Shown: positions 1-8,609, counted from the stretch's first letter. The stretch is 64,000 bases of DNA from DASPJR01 sp035628505 (GCA_035628505.1 DASPJR010000116.1:1-64000), one strand, 5' to 3'. Notes: generated from the letters alone by a model not told the origin. Made by a program: numbers and translations.

Positions 1-1
1 G

Positions 2-877
2 GGCTCTCTCCGTGAAGTCGCCCACATGCTGCATCTCAACCGCATCGTCGAACGCGGCGCGATGGGCGAACGAACGCGCTCGGATTGGCCGACGCTGCTC
101 TGGGTTTACGTCCTCTCTGATGGAAGCCTCTCGATCGGAATGCAGCCCTTTGACCTGCAGGAATCGGTAATTCCTGGATCGACGCTCTATGACCGGCTTT
201 ACTGCGGCCCTCGCGTGCTGCGGCCGGAAGTGATGAACATGATCCGGAACCTCTGCAAGTCGCTGATCTATGCGCATCGCCAGGGAATCATTCATCACGA
301 CTTGAAGCCGGCGAACATCTATCTGCCATCGGGCTCGCCGCAAACACCGATTGTCTTCGACCTTGGACAGGCGCTCTGGCAGCATCCGACCTGGGGACGC
401 AACTGGCTGCGGCATCAGCATAACAACCATTACTGGTACAACGGCACGTACCGCTACATGCATCATCAGCGCCGGCTGGCGCATCTGTGCGCGCTGGCAA
501 AATCCACGGGCCAGCAGCCTTCGCCTCAGCAGACTGCCGCGTTCGCCGGCTATTGTCCGTCCTATTTTGACGACGTGATCGCCTTCGCACGCATTCTGCG
601 AGACGTCATCAAGAGCACGCATATGCTGCTCAAACCCAATGATCGCGTGATTCTGAAGAAGTTCTATCAGCGCCTCATGGGACTGCGCCACCGTGGCAAC
701 GGCACTTCTCCAGCGAGGAGTCCGGATGCAATGGACAGTGGTATTCTGCGCCGCTTAACACTGGTGCTTCGAGCGCCGATCACGCCTCAGCATACAGAGC
801 CGGCGCCAAAGGTGACGTCCCTGGAACAGATTCAGCCGGAACTGGATAAATTGCTGGATGATCTGCTGCTGGCCTGA
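2..877 (+). CDS. Divergent Ser/Thr protein kinase-like protein (5' end outside window)
   Basis: The frame is open from the first bases, so the gene starts upstream; 291 residues are visible. The N-terminal piece (REVAHMLHLN) looks like the alpha-C helix of a protein kinase. The catalytic loop reads IIHHDLKPANIYL, i.e. HHD in place of HRD but with the catalytic Asp, Lys and Asn kept. The metal-binding motif is DLG instead of DFG (VFDLGQA). A GTYRYM stretch stands where GTxxYMAPE is expected, but the APE Glu is not obvious. The fold is therefore kinase-like, and activity is uncertain because the ATP-binding lobe is not in the window. It is convergent with the next gene (15 bp gap). Confidence 0.7.
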   Translation, partial: GSLREVAHMLHLNRIVERGAMGERTRSDWPTLLWVYVLSDGSLSIGMQPFDLQESVIPGSTLYDRLYCGPRVLRPEVMNMIRNLCKSLIYAHRQGIIHHDLKPANIYLPSGSPQTPIVFDLGQALWQHPTWGRNWLRHQHNNHYWYNGTYRYMHHQRRLAHLCALAKSTGQQPSPQQTAAFAGYCPSYFDDVIAFARILRDVIKSTHMLLKPNDRVILKKFYQRLMGLRHRGNGTSPARSPDAMDSGILRRLTLVLRAPITPQHTEPAPKVTSLEQIQPELDKLLDDLLLA

Positions 878-892
878 AGACTGGGCCCTTAC

Positions 893-1312
893 TTACTTCG
901 ACTGAATCGTCTTCATTTTAATCTCAAGTTCGCGAATGCGCCGGCGCAGGTCCTTCACTGCTTTTATCGGATCTTTTATGGCCGGATCATCTGGTGCGAC
1001 ACCGATATCAGGCGCTGCATCCCAGCAGCGGATGATGGCTTCTCCCAACCGAGCGTGCGCGAGTTTCAGTTCCATGCGCAGCTTTTCAAGCTCTGCAACG
1101 CTCACGCCCAGACGGGCATACTTCTCGGCGGTCTGTCCGGCTGCTTTCAAGCCATCGCCGAGCGATTTGAAGAAGCTGGCCGAGGTCTTAACGTCCGCTG
1201 CTTTCGCCGCGTTCTCATCATCGGCCCCAGCATCCGGTGCGCTGCCGGAAAACGGATCGACTTCGGGTTCAACCGGCGCTGCTTTTGTCGCTTTGCGCTT
1301 TCGTTTGGCCAT
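893..1312 (-). CDS. Hypothetical coiled-coil protein, 139 aa
   Basis: I do not recognise a family. The N-terminus is Lys/Arg-rich (MAKRKRKATK), followed by an acidic, Ala/Asp-rich low-complexity stretch to about residue 40. Two predicted coiled-coil helices follow, around residues 65-95 (VAELEKLRMELKLAHARLGEA) and 118-139. There is no signal peptide or membrane segment, so it is probably cytoplasmic. The start is supported by AAAGGAA eight bases before the ATG. It lies 49 bp downstream of the next minus-strand small gene and is probably co-transcribed with it. Confidence 0.6.
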   Translation of the reverse strand: MAKRKRKATKAAPVEPEVDPFSGSAPDAGADDENAAKAADVKTSASFFKSLGDGLKAAGQTAEKYARLGVSVAELEKLRMELKLAHARLGEAIIRCWDAAPDIGVAPDDPAIKDPIKAVKDLRRRIRELEIKMKTIQSK

Positions 1313-1361
1313 GTGTGAATTCCTTTGTCGCCTGTGGCTGAACGCATTTCAAAACGGGCCG

Positions 1362-1604
1362 CTAGTGCCTTTTCTTGCTTCTGGCCTTTCGTGCAGCATC
1401 GAGTGCGCGGTCCTGTTCTTCGGCCTCGCGAATCTTTTTCTCTTCAGGGGTTTCCGCGCGGATCTTGCCACCCGGATTTCCCGTGTAGAGCGCCCAGCCG
1501 ATGGCGAAAAGAATCATGCCGCCAGCGATGAAGGGCATCTTCTTGTCGGGTTCTTTAGCGAAGGGATCATCCTTTTTTACAACGCTTTTTTTAGCCTCAG
1601 CCAT
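1362..1604 (-). CDS. Small single-pass membrane protein, 80 aa
   Basis: This short protein has a charged N-terminus (Lys/Asp-rich, about 22 residues), one hydrophobic segment (MPFIAGGMILFAIGWALYTG, about residues 23-42) and a highly charged helical C-terminus rich in Glu, Arg and Lys. The likely topology is a single membrane anchor with a cytoplasmic coiled tail. GGAGG lies seven bases before the ATG. No family is recognised. It lies about 70 bp downstream of ribD on the same strand. Confidence 0.6.
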   Translation of the reverse strand: MAEAKKSVVKKDDPFAKEPDKKMPFIAGGMILFAIGWALYTGNPGGKIRAETPEEKKIREAEEQDRALDAARKARSKKRH

Positions 1605-1677
1605 GCGCCTGCCTCCAAGTGCGGTTGTGATTTAACCGTAAGGCTTTACACGAAAATTGCAAGTCGTGCACAGCCGT

Positions 1678-2784
1678 TCACCATTTCCATTCGCCGCAGC
1701 GGGCGTGAAGCCGCACGTCCTTGCCAGATGGCTCAGCTCGCAGCGAATCACAGTCGAGGGCCGTGGTCAGCTTGTCGATTCCTTCACCACCAACGGCTGG
1801 GAGTGCAGCCGCTCCGCCAATGATGCGCGGAGCCACGAAAACATAGATCTGATCGACAAGCCTGCTGTCAATAAAAGAGCCCAGAACGTTGCTGCCGCCT
1901 TCAACCAGGACAGACTGGATTCTTCGCGCTCCGAGATGATTTAAAACATCGCTGATTTTCGGCCGAGTGCCCCCCAATGCAATGACCTCAGCTCCGGCTG
2001 CCTCCAGTGATTTTCGTCGCTCCGCAGGCGCTGTCTCCCCAGTCATTATGATGATCGGACCGCCGCCAGGCTCATTCCAGAGCGGCGCATCGCGTGGTGT
2101 GCGCGCTTGGCTGTCGAGAATAATGCGCCGCGGCTGGCGCACCGGATCGCTGCCCGCAGGAAGTCGGCAAGTCAACCGCGCGCCATCGGCCACCAGCGTG
2201 TTGATGCCCACGAGTACCGCATCGTGTGCCGCACGCAGTCTGTGCCCGGCCTCGCGTGATTCAGCGCAGGTAATCCATTTCGAATCGCCCGTGCGCGTGG
2301 CTGTCTTGCCATCGGCGCTCATCGCCCACTTCAGCGACACCAGCGGAAGCCCCGTTTTAATATGCTTGAAGAATGCTGCGTTGATCGGTCTGCATTCATG
2401 CTCGCGAATGCCCGTGAGAACCTCAATGCCTGCGCTGCGAAGTGTTGAAACCCCGCCGCCCGCAACGGGGTTCGTGTCGAGCGCTCCGAGGACGACGCGC
2501 GAAATGCCGGCACGTATGACGGCCTGAGAGCAGGGCGGGGTCTTGCCGGTGTGATTACACGGTTCAAGCGTGCAATAAAGCGTGGCGCCGCGGGCCCTTT
2601 CGCCGGCTTCCTGCAACGCGAAGACTTCCGCGTGGGGGCCGCCATAGTCTTTGTGCCAGCCGCGGCCGAGGACGACATCGTCTTTCACCACCAGCGCGCC
2701 AACCATAGGGTTGGGACTGACGAAACCGCACCCGCGCCCGGCGAGCGCAAGTGCCTCATCCATGTACTGTTCGTCTGATGCCAT
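1678..2784 (-). CDS. ribD: Bifunctional riboflavin biosynthesis deaminase/reductase RibD
   Basis: Catalyses the second and third steps of riboflavin synthesis: deamination of the diaminopyrimidine product of GTP cyclohydrolase II, then NADPH-dependent reduction of the ribosyl side chain. The N-terminal cytidine-deaminase-like half has the zinc site His51-Ala-Glu53 and Cys76/Cys85 (PCNHTGKTPPC). The C-terminal half is RibD_C/DHFR-like and contains the typical LKWAMSADGKTAT and LVEGG motifs. The length of 368 residues is normal. No FMN-riboswitch-like sequence is evident in the 133 bp upstream. The other rib genes are not in the window. Confidence 0.95.
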   Translation of the reverse strand: MASDEQYMDEALALAGRGCGFVSPNPMVGALVVKDDVVLGRGWHKDYGGPHAEVFALQEAGERARGATLYCTLEPCNHTGKTPPCSQAVIRAGISRVVLGALDTNPVAGGGVSTLRSAGIEVLTGIREHECRPINAAFFKHIKTGLPLVSLKWAMSADGKTATRTGDSKWITCAESREAGHRLRAAHDAVLVGINTLVADGARLTCRLPAGSDPVRQPRRIILDSQARTPRDAPLWNEPGGGPIIIMTGETAPAERRKSLEAAGAEVIALGGTRPKISDVLNHLGARRIQSVLVEGGSNVLGSFIDSRLVDQIYVFVAPRIIGGAAALPAVGGEGIDKLTTALDCDSLRAEPSGKDVRLHARCGEWKW

Positions 2785-2793
2785 AAATCATGT

Positions 2794-2912
2794 CTCACGC
2801 AAAGGCGCAAAAGACGCAAAAGGTAAGACGAACTGCGGCATTCATGCAGTGACACATTTGATCAACGAAGTGTCACATACTTTGTTTCTTCTTTCGTTGC
2901 GTCTCTGCGTGA
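2794..2912. repeat. Intergenic degenerate GCAAAG mini-repeats and a short inverted repeat
   Basis: The ribD-ftsY gap holds a short-period array (2794-2823, units resembling ACGCAAAGG) and its complement-like partner (2883-2912, TTGCGTCTCTGCGTGA). Between them is an inverted repeat GTGACAC/GTGTCAC (2849-2855 and 2870-2876). Similar period-9 purine-rich strings recur in other gaps of this window. Their function is unknown; they may form structured RNA ends. Confidence 0.5.
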
Positions 2913-2917
2913 ACTCA

Positions 2918-3889
2918 TCACGCTTCGGTCTTGAAGATCTCATCGACGAAGACGTCCGCGTCAAAGGGCTCAAGGTCGGTCATTTTTTCGCCCAGGCCGA
3001 TCCACTTGACCGGGAGGTCAACTTCCGAGCGCATCGAGATAACGGCGCCTCCGCGCGCCGTTCCATCTAGCTTCGTGATAATGATCCCCGTCACGCCTGC
3101 AGTGTCTTCGAAATTCTTGGCCTGCCGCACCGCTGTCTGGCCGGTGTTGCCGTCCATCACGAGAAGCGTTTCGTGAGGGGCGCTCGGAAGCTTCTTCTTG
3201 ATCACGCGCGTGATCTTCTCGAGCTCGTCCATCAGGTTCTTTTTATTGTCGAGCCGGCCAGCGGTGTCGACGATGACAATATCGAACTTGCGCGCGATGG
3301 CTTTCTCAACTGCCTGGAATGCCACCGACGCGGGGTCCTGTCCCTGGTTGGCAGGAATATAATCAACCCCGATGCGTTCGGCCCAGGTGATCAGTTGCTG
3401 CACCGCTGCCGCGCGGAACGTGTCCGCGGGAGCCAGCAGGACGCTCTTGCCTTCGTTCTTGAATCGGTGCGCGAGCTTGGCGATGGACGTTGTCTTACCC
3501 GAGCCGTTCACGCCGACAATAAGAATGACCGTCGTCTCTCCCGGCGGCGCGAAAATCGGAGCGCTTTCCTGTGGTGGGAAATCTTCCTTGATGGTCTTCT
3601 TGAGAAAATTCAGGACTTCATCGGTGCTCTCTATGACATGATCTTTGAACGCTTCGCGCGCTTTCTCAACGAGCTGGTCGGCCATCTGCGGCGAAACGTC
3701 GGCCTGGATCAGGGCATCGCGGAGCTTCTCCGCGTTTTCCTCATCCATCTTGTGGCCACGGAGAAAATCCAGGCCGCTGCGGAATACCTTGGCTGTCTTT
3801 TGTACGCCCTGGACGAGCGTGTCGCTGGCTCTCTTAGCCAGCCCGACCACGGTGTCTTTTGCGCGTTTGAAAAAATCACCTAATGCCAC
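2918..3889 (-). CDS. ftsY: Signal recognition particle receptor FtsY
   Basis: SRP-type GTPase that docks SRP-ribosome complexes at the inner membrane for co-translational protein insertion. The helical N domain occupies about residues 1-95. The G domain follows with P-loop GVNGSGKTT (about 126-134), the insertion-box region ADTFRAAA, DTAGR (about 209), TKLDGTARGG (about 275) and the closing GLGE. The acidic A domain of E. coli FtsY is missing; instead there is a short basic amphipathic N-terminus (MALGDFFKRAKDTVVGLAKR), as in many bacteria with a short FtsY. It lies upstream of ribD on the same strand. Confidence 0.96.
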   Translation of the reverse strand: MALGDFFKRAKDTVVGLAKRASDTLVQGVQKTAKVFRSGLDFLRGHKMDEENAEKLRDALIQADVSPQMADQLVEKAREAFKDHVIESTDEVLNFLKKTIKEDFPPQESAPIFAPPGETTVILIVGVNGSGKTTSIAKLAHRFKNEGKSVLLAPADTFRAAAVQQLITWAERIGVDYIPANQGQDPASVAFQAVEKAIARKFDIVIVDTAGRLDNKKNLMDELEKITRVIKKKLPSAPHETLLVMDGNTGQTAVRQAKNFEDTAGVTGIIITKLDGTARGGAVISMRSEVDLPVKWIGLGEKMTDLEPFDADVFVDEIFKTEA

Positions 3890-3962
3890 GTGTCACTCCA
3901 TTTCTCTGCCTGCGTTCATTTAAACACAAAGAGGTGAAGACTCAAAGAAACAAAGACTAAGA

Positions 3963-4832
3963 TTATATATGCCCTGAGAGCGCTGCGTTGCGCGTACGGT
4001 AGTAATCCGCCTTCCTGCGGAGCGCTTCCAGCGTCGAGCGGCTGACGCCTGACATGCCCAGCACGCGATCGGGCCGGACGATTGGTCCGTGAAAGTCGCT
4101 TCCGCCGCAGATCAGTTTTTCATATCGACCGGCCAGACCTTTATAGAAGCGTTCATTCACTTCCGAATGAGACGGGTAAACTGCTTCAACACCATCCATT
4201 CCGCGGCGGAATAGCGGCGCGATGAGTTCGTCGTGCGGCGCGATCCCCGGATGTGCCAGCAGAGCGACACCGCCTGAGGCATGCACTGCCCTAAATGCGT
4301 CCTCTGCAGAAAGTTTGTATTTGGCAATGAAGCCGGGCTTGCCTTCTACCAGGAAATGCAGCATCGCGCCGTAGATCGTTCGCGCATGCCCACGCTTGAC
4401 GAGCGCCGCTGCGACATGCGGCCTGCCCAGCGAGACTGCAGACCCTGCAGCTTCAATGATGTCTGCATCATCAATGGCAAATCCCGCAGCACGCAACCGC
4501 GCTCCCATGGCTAGCGCGCGCTCGCGGCGATGATGCTGCATGTTTCGCAGAAGGTCCGAAAAAGCGGGAGCGTCCGGATCAATGAACAGCGCGAGCATAT
4601 GCAGTTCGGTGTTCTGTTCGTAAACCGTCAGTTCGCAGCCGGGAATGATTTCAATGCCGCGGGCTTTGCCAACATCAATGGCTTGCGCCACGCTGTCAAC
4701 TGTGTCGTGGTCTGTAACAGCCAGCGCCTGGAGTCCGGCGTCGGCGGCAGCATCCACGAGCTGGCGGGGTGTCCATTCTCCATCGGAGGCGAGTGTGTGT
4801 GAGTGCAGATCAGCGAAAACGTCTTTTGCCAT
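3963..4832 (-). CDS. PHP-domain metal-dependent phosphoesterase (YciV/TrpH-like)
   Basis: 289 residues. The N-terminal PHP signature is DLHSHTLASDG (metal ligands His10 and His12), followed by AVTDHDT and GCELTV. The C-terminal LAHPG and GGSDFHG motifs complete the trinuclear metal site. Proteins of this family act as 3',5'-nucleotide bisphosphate phosphatases or 5'-3' exonucleases on short RNA/DNA (RNase AM/YciV in E. coli). The exact substrate here is inferred only from family membership. The gene lies 73 bp upstream of ftsY and is probably transcribed in the same direction as part of a loose operon. Confidence 0.85.
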   Translation of the reverse strand: MAKDVFADLHSHTLASDGEWTPRQLVDAAADAGLQALAVTDHDTVDSVAQAIDVGKARGIEIIPGCELTVYEQNTELHMLALFIDPDAPAFSDLLRNMQHHRRERALAMGARLRAAGFAIDDADIIEAAGSAVSLGRPHVAAALVKRGHARTIYGAMLHFLVEGKPGFIAKYKLSAEDAFRAVHASGGVALLAHPGIAPHDELIAPLFRRGMDGVEAVYPSHSEVNERFYKGLAGRYEKLICGGSDFHGPIVRPDRVLGMSGVSRSTLEALRRKADYYRTRNAALSGHI

Positions 4833-4888
4833 TCATGAAGCTTAATACATGGGCGGCCTGCTCGCCGGGGAAGAATCCGCGCGACAAA

Positions 4889-4921
4889 AGCAAGCCGGCG
4901 CATTGCTGCGCCGGCTTTTAA
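4889..4921 (-). terminator. Rho-independent terminator downstream of the first amt gene
   Basis: A perfect 10-bp stem AGCCGGCGCA/TGCGCCGGCT (4893-4902 and 4907-4916) closes a TTGC loop. It lies 29 bp past the amt stop codon. Read on the minus strand it is followed by CTTGCTTTTG; on the plus strand it is followed by TTTAA, so it could work in both directions. Confidence 0.75.
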
Positions 4922-4949
4922 GTCACCAATTGTCAGTTCTATTGAACGA

Positions 4950-6536
4950 TCAGACCGCCTTCTGGGCCACGGCGGCATGGCCAACCGACGCGGCATGAGA
5001 GACAGCATGTCCGCCGGCCAGTGAGCCGCCGCTGTGATCGGACGCGTAGCCTTCTTCGCCGTGCTGCGAGACATCCAGCCCGACCATCTCGTCTTCTTCG
5101 TTCACGCGCAGCCCGAGCACCGCATCAACGATCTTCAGGATCACGAATGTCGCGACAATCGAGATGACGATCGCGACACCCGCAGCCATCGCCTGGTTCA
5201 TGAACTGGCCCATTCCGCCGGCGAGCGAAACTGGGTTCGTGCCGTCGGGCTTAAAGGTCGTTGCAATCGCCGGGTTGACGCTCGCGTCTGCGAAGATTCC
5301 GGTGAGCAGCGCGCCCAGCGTTCCGCCGACGCCGTGAACGCCGAAGGCGTCGAGACTGTCGTCGTATCCAAGCGCGATCTTGAGCTTGGTAACTGCAAAG
5401 TAGCAGACAACACCGGCGATCAGGCCGATCAGCAGCGCGGACCCGACGGAGACGAATCCAGCCGCGGGCGTTACCGCCACCAGGCCGGCGACCAGTCCCG
5501 AGATCGTGCCCAGCGCGCTGGGCTTGCCGCGCTGAATCCATTCCATGCCCGCCCAGGAGAGCGCAGCAGCCGACGACGCGAAGTGGGTCGCCGCGAAGGC
5601 GCTGGTCGCCAGCGAGCCGCAGCCGAGGGCGCTGCCGGCATTGAAGCCGAACCAGCCGACCCACAGCAGCGCTGCGCCAACGACGCTCAGGACCAGGCTG
5701 TGCGGCAGCATCGGAACTTCCGGATAGCCTTTGCGCTTGCCGAGGACCAGACAGAAGACCAGGGCGGAGACTCCAGCGCTGATGTGAACGACCGTGCCGC
5801 CGGCGAAGTCGAGCGCGGGAATTTTCGCCGTGTAGAACCAGTTGAACAGGCCGCCCTTGCCCCAAACCATGTGAGCCAGCGGGAAGTAAACGAACGTCGC
5901 CCAGAGAATCGTGAACAGCACCATCGAGCTGAACTTGATGCGCTCAGCGTACGCGCCGCTGATCAGGGCAGGCGTGATGATGGCGAACATCATCTGGAAA
6001 AGGCAGAACGTCTGGTGCGGAACGGTCAGCGCGTAATCCGTATTGGGCGCGCCGCCGACACCTTTGAGCAGGAAGTACTCTGTAAAGTTACCAAAGAAAG
6101 GATTGCCGGTTCCGAACGCCATGCTGTATCCATAAAGCACCCATAGCACAGACATCAGGCCCATCAAAAAGACCGAGTGCATGATGGTCGACAGAACGTT
6201 CTTGCGGCGAACAAGTCCGCCGTAAAAAAGTGCCAAGCCTGGAGCGGTCATCATCAGCACCAGCGCAGCGCTGACCAGCATCCAGGCGTTGTCGCCAGCA
6301 TTGACGCTGACGTTCGAAATACGTCCTTCTGGCGTCGGGTTTGTGCCGTTGGCGAGCTTTTCAAGGTCTTCCACGCGCTGCTCAATTGTGGGAGCCTTGG
6401 GCTCTTCTTTCTTGGGCTCAGCTGCTGCGGCGGGAGCCGGAGCATCCGCTGCTGCCGCAGGCGGTGCGATGAAGAGTCCCAATGAAAGACTGCAGCAGAG
6501 CAGCAGCAGTCCCGGTAAGCGCGATAGCGAGGTCAT
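4950..6536 (-). CDS. amt: Ammonium transporter (Amt/MEP/Rh family), copy 1
   Basis: 528-residue inner-membrane ammonium channel. An N-terminal signal-like segment ending APPAAAA is followed by an unusual Ala/Pro/Glu/Lys-rich periplasmic extension with a short coiled coil (about residues 27-70) before the first Amt helix. The transport core shows GLALFYGGLVRRKN, DFAGGTVVHISAG and FGVHGVGG; the last two carry the pore twin-histidine pair. The cytoplasmic tail has the conserved EDEMVGLDVSQHGEEGY, the P-II-binding element, plus a His/Ser/Gly-rich end. AAAGGAG precedes the ATG. A sigma-54-type promoter lies at 6619-6633, and P-II is encoded nearby. Confidence 0.95.
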   Translation of the reverse strand: MTSLSRLPGLLLLCCSLSLGLFIAPPAAAADAPAPAAAAEPKKEEPKAPTIEQRVEDLEKLANGTNPTPEGRISNVSVNAGDNAWMLVSAALVLMMTAPGLALFYGGLVRRKNVLSTIMHSVFLMGLMSVLWVLYGYSMAFGTGNPFFGNFTEYFLLKGVGGAPNTDYALTVPHQTFCLFQMMFAIITPALISGAYAERIKFSSMVLFTILWATFVYFPLAHMVWGKGGLFNWFYTAKIPALDFAGGTVVHISAGVSALVFCLVLGKRKGYPEVPMLPHSLVLSVVGAALLWVGWFGFNAGSALGCGSLATSAFAATHFASSAAALSWAGMEWIQRGKPSALGTISGLVAGLVAVTPAAGFVSVGSALLIGLIAGVVCYFAVTKLKIALGYDDSLDAFGVHGVGGTLGALLTGIFADASVNPAIATTFKPDGTNPVSLAGGMGQFMNQAMAAGVAIVISIVATFVILKIVDAVLGLRVNEEDEMVGLDVSQHGEEGYASDHSGGSLAGGHAVSHAASVGHAAVAQKAV

Positions 6537-6618
6537 CCAGAGCTCCTTTATTTAAAAAAACGCATGTAGCGTTAAACTGGTTCGTTTGCCCGCGAATGAA
6601 CAATTAGTTCAGACAAGG

Positions 6619-6633
6619 GCAAAGCAGATGCCA
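6619..6633 (-). promoter_or_regulatory. Sigma-54 (-24/-12) promoter of amt copy 1
   Basis: On the minus strand the site reads TGGCATCTGCTTTGC, matching the consensus TGGCAC-N5-TTGC with GG and GC exactly 10 bases apart. Transcription would start about 12 bases downstream (near 6608), giving a leader of roughly 70 bases to the amt ATG. The same architecture recurs before amt copy 2 and glnK, which makes chance occurrence unlikely. Confidence 0.8.
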
Positions 6634-6780
6634 TCTTTCGACCACCTTGCTGCTGCTCATGCTAAGTGTTGTTATTAAAGCACTTGGCGAGAAGAGAACC
6701 GAGCTTTTTTAGACGAATGATGAAGCGCAGAAGGCGTGGTCAAATTCGTTATGTGTGGTTAAAAAACAGCAAAGAGATCA

Positions 6781-6814
6781 AAAACAAAAACCGGCGCCAG
6801 GAGGCGCCGGTTTG
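6781..6814 (-). terminator. Rho-independent terminator downstream of amt copy 2
   Basis: A perfect 8-bp GC-only stem CCGGCGCC/GGCGCCGG (6791-6798 and 6803-6810) has a 4-base loop. On the minus strand it is followed by TTTTTGTTTTT. It begins about 28 bp past the amt copy 2 stop codon and separates the two amt units, so copy 1 needs its own promoter. The rest of the gap 6634-6780 shows nothing else I can name. Confidence 0.9.
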
Positions 6815-6838
6815 TTTAGACACGAGGTTGTTGATATA

Positions 6839-8449
6839 TCAGGCCGGTTCGGTGGCCGTCTTCATAGCGCGGGCTGGAACGCTGATCGGCGAACCGTGGA
6901 TCGGGCTCGCGCCCATGGATTCGAAGTCCGGGTAAGCGCGTGTGCCGTGCTCGCCAATATCCAGACCTTCGAGTTCTTCTTCGGCGCTGACGCGAATTCC
7001 CAGCGTCGCTTTCAGCACGAACCAGGAGACCAGGCTCAGGACGAACGTGACGACCCCGGCGACAACCACGCCCTTGATCTGCGGGATGAGCTGGGTCATT
7101 CCGCCGCCCATGAACAGGCCATCCGCAGCGACGGCGGCGGGACACAGATCCTTCTTCGCGAACAGGCCGACACAGATCGTACCGAAGATACCGCAGACCA
7201 GATGCACCGAAAGGGCGCCCACAGGGTCGTCCAGCTTGACCTTGTCGAAGAACAGTACGGCGAAGACCACGAGAACACCCGCAACTGCGCCGATAATCAG
7301 CGAGCTCGGGACGCTCACGAACGCACAGGGAGCGGTGATGGCAACGAGTCCCGCCAGCGTGCCGTTAACGATCATGGACAGATCCGGCTTACCAAGCAGC
7401 AGCCACGCAGTAATCGCGGAGGTCAACGTCGCGGCAGCAGCGGCCATGTTCGTCGTGACGGCGATGTGTCCGATAGAAGGAGCGTCCAGAGCCATCGTGC
7501 TGCCCGGATTGAAGCCGAACCAGCCGAACCACAATACTAGAGCGCCGAGAGTCACCGAGGTCATGTTGTGACCAGGAATCGCGTTGACTTCACCCTTCGA
7601 GCCGTACTTGCCCAGCCGCGGTCCGAGGACAATCACGCCCGCAAGTGCGGCCCATCCGCCGACCGAGTGCACTACCGTCGAGCCGGCGAAGTCGAACATC
7701 CCACCCGCTCCCAGCATGCCGCCGCCCCAAATCATATGGCCGACAATCGGATAGATCACCGCGCACAGAATCACCGAGAAGAGACAGAACGCGCCGAACT
7801 TGATGCGCTCTGCCACTACGCCCGAAACGATCGTGGCCGCTGTTCCGGCGAAGACGAGCTGGAAGAAAAACTTGCACCACAGGGGAATGCCGCTCCAGGA
7901 TATGGAGGCATACGCGCCCTTGTAATCTGTGCCGGTCGCGGGACTGTTGTCGGCGCCGCCGACCATGAACACGCCTTCGCCGCCCACAAACCCGCCTACG
8001 TCAGTGCCAAACATCAAGCCCCAGCCGATTACGTAGAAACCGATCGAGGCGCAGGCGAACACGATGAAGTTCTTGGCCAGAATGTTGACGCAGTTTTTCG
8101 CGCGGCACAGTCCTGACTCAACCATCGCGAATCCCAGATTCATGAAGAACACCAGGAAGCCTGCGATCATGGTCCATCCCGTATCCAGACCGACCTTCAG
8201 GTCGCCTTTGGCGGCATTGACATCTGCCAGCGTGGCCGGAGTCTTTGCCGGATCGGGCTTCTCTTCCGCCTTGGGTGCTGCCGGAGCTTCTTCCTTCTTG
8301 GGCTCGGCAGGTGCAGCCGCTGGTGCCGGCGCATCCGCCGCCCACACGCGTGAGCCTGCCAGGAATCCACTGCTTAGCCCTATGCTCGAACACAATAACA
8401 GCATGACGAACCATTTGGCCGATCCGAGCAAACGTGTCGGTACGCCCAT
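6839..8449 (-). CDS. amt: Ammonium transporter (Amt family), copy 2
   Basis: 536 residues from the ATG at 8449, chosen because AAAGGAG lies eight bases upstream; an in-frame ATG at 8482 lacks this. It has a signal peptide (ending about SRVWA-AD), then an Ala/Pro/Lys/Glu-rich extension nearly identical in wording to copy 1 (DAPAPAAAPAEPKKEE). The membrane core has VESGLCRAKN, DFAGSTVVHSVGG and LSVHLVCGIFG, so both pore histidines are kept, and a cytoplasmic tail SAEEELEGLDIGEHGTRAYPD. The core is of a different Amt subfamily from copy 1, so the pair is not a recent tandem duplication. A sigma-54 promoter lies about 110 bp upstream. Confidence 0.95.
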   Translation of the reverse strand: MGVPTRLLGSAKWFVMLLLCSSIGLSSGFLAGSRVWAADAPAPAAAPAEPKKEEAPAAPKAEEKPDPAKTPATLADVNAAKGDLKVGLDTGWTMIAGFLVFFMNLGFAMVESGLCRAKNCVNILAKNFIVFACASIGFYVIGWGLMFGTDVGGFVGGEGVFMVGGADNSPATGTDYKGAYASISWSGIPLWCKFFFQLVFAGTAATIVSGVVAERIKFGAFCLFSVILCAVIYPIVGHMIWGGGMLGAGGMFDFAGSTVVHSVGGWAALAGVIVLGPRLGKYGSKGEVNAIPGHNMTSVTLGALVLWFGWFGFNPGSTMALDAPSIGHIAVTTNMAAAAATLTSAITAWLLLGKPDLSMIVNGTLAGLVAITAPCAFVSVPSSLIIGAVAGVLVVFAVLFFDKVKLDDPVGALSVHLVCGIFGTICVGLFAKKDLCPAAVAADGLFMGGGMTQLIPQIKGVVVAGVVTFVLSLVSWFVLKATLGIRVSAEEELEGLDIGEHGTRAYPDFESMGASPIHGSPISVPARAMKTATEPA

Positions 8450-8560
8450 CTTGAGTCTCCTTTCGCCTTTTCCAGAATCCAAAAAAACACCCCGCAGGCA
8501 GGCATCGACCTACCCATCTTTCGTTGAGTTCTTCTGAACCAAGTTGTTGAGCGGATAAGG

Positions 8561-8575
8561 GCAAAGCCGTTGCCA
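8561..8575 (-). promoter_or_regulatory. Sigma-54 (-24/-12) promoter of amt copy 2
   Basis: On the minus strand the site reads TGGCAACGGCTTTGC: TGGCA, then TTTGC with GG-N10-GC spacing. Transcription would start near 8550, giving a leader of about 100 bases before the ATG at 8449. The ten bases next to the -12 element (GCTTTGCCCT) are almost identical to those of the amt copy 1 promoter. Confidence 0.8.
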
Positions 8576-8581
8576 GCTCAG

Positions 8582-8609
8582 AAAAAACCGCGAAGTTTCC
8601 AGCTTCGCG
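8582..8609 (-). terminator. Orphan terminator just upstream of the amt copy 2 promoter
   Basis: On the minus strand a perfect 7-bp stem CGCGAAG/CTTCGCG (8603-8609 and 8589-8595) with a 7-base loop is followed by GGTTTTTTC. It is a canonical intrinsic terminator. No coding region lies between it and the terminator at 8822-8863, so it either backs up that terminator or ends a small RNA. Confidence 0.7.

Noticed and set aside
2785..2917. FMN riboswitch before ribD
   Set aside because: The gap is upstream of ribD but only 133 bp, holds mini-repeats and a 7-bp inverted repeat, and lacks the conserved RFN junction sequences.
5034..6146. Open reading frame of 370 codons on the plus strand
   Set aside because: It runs antisense through the conserved amt core and its product is Arg/Asp/Glu-rich with no recognisable domain; typical of a shadow frame in GC-rich DNA.
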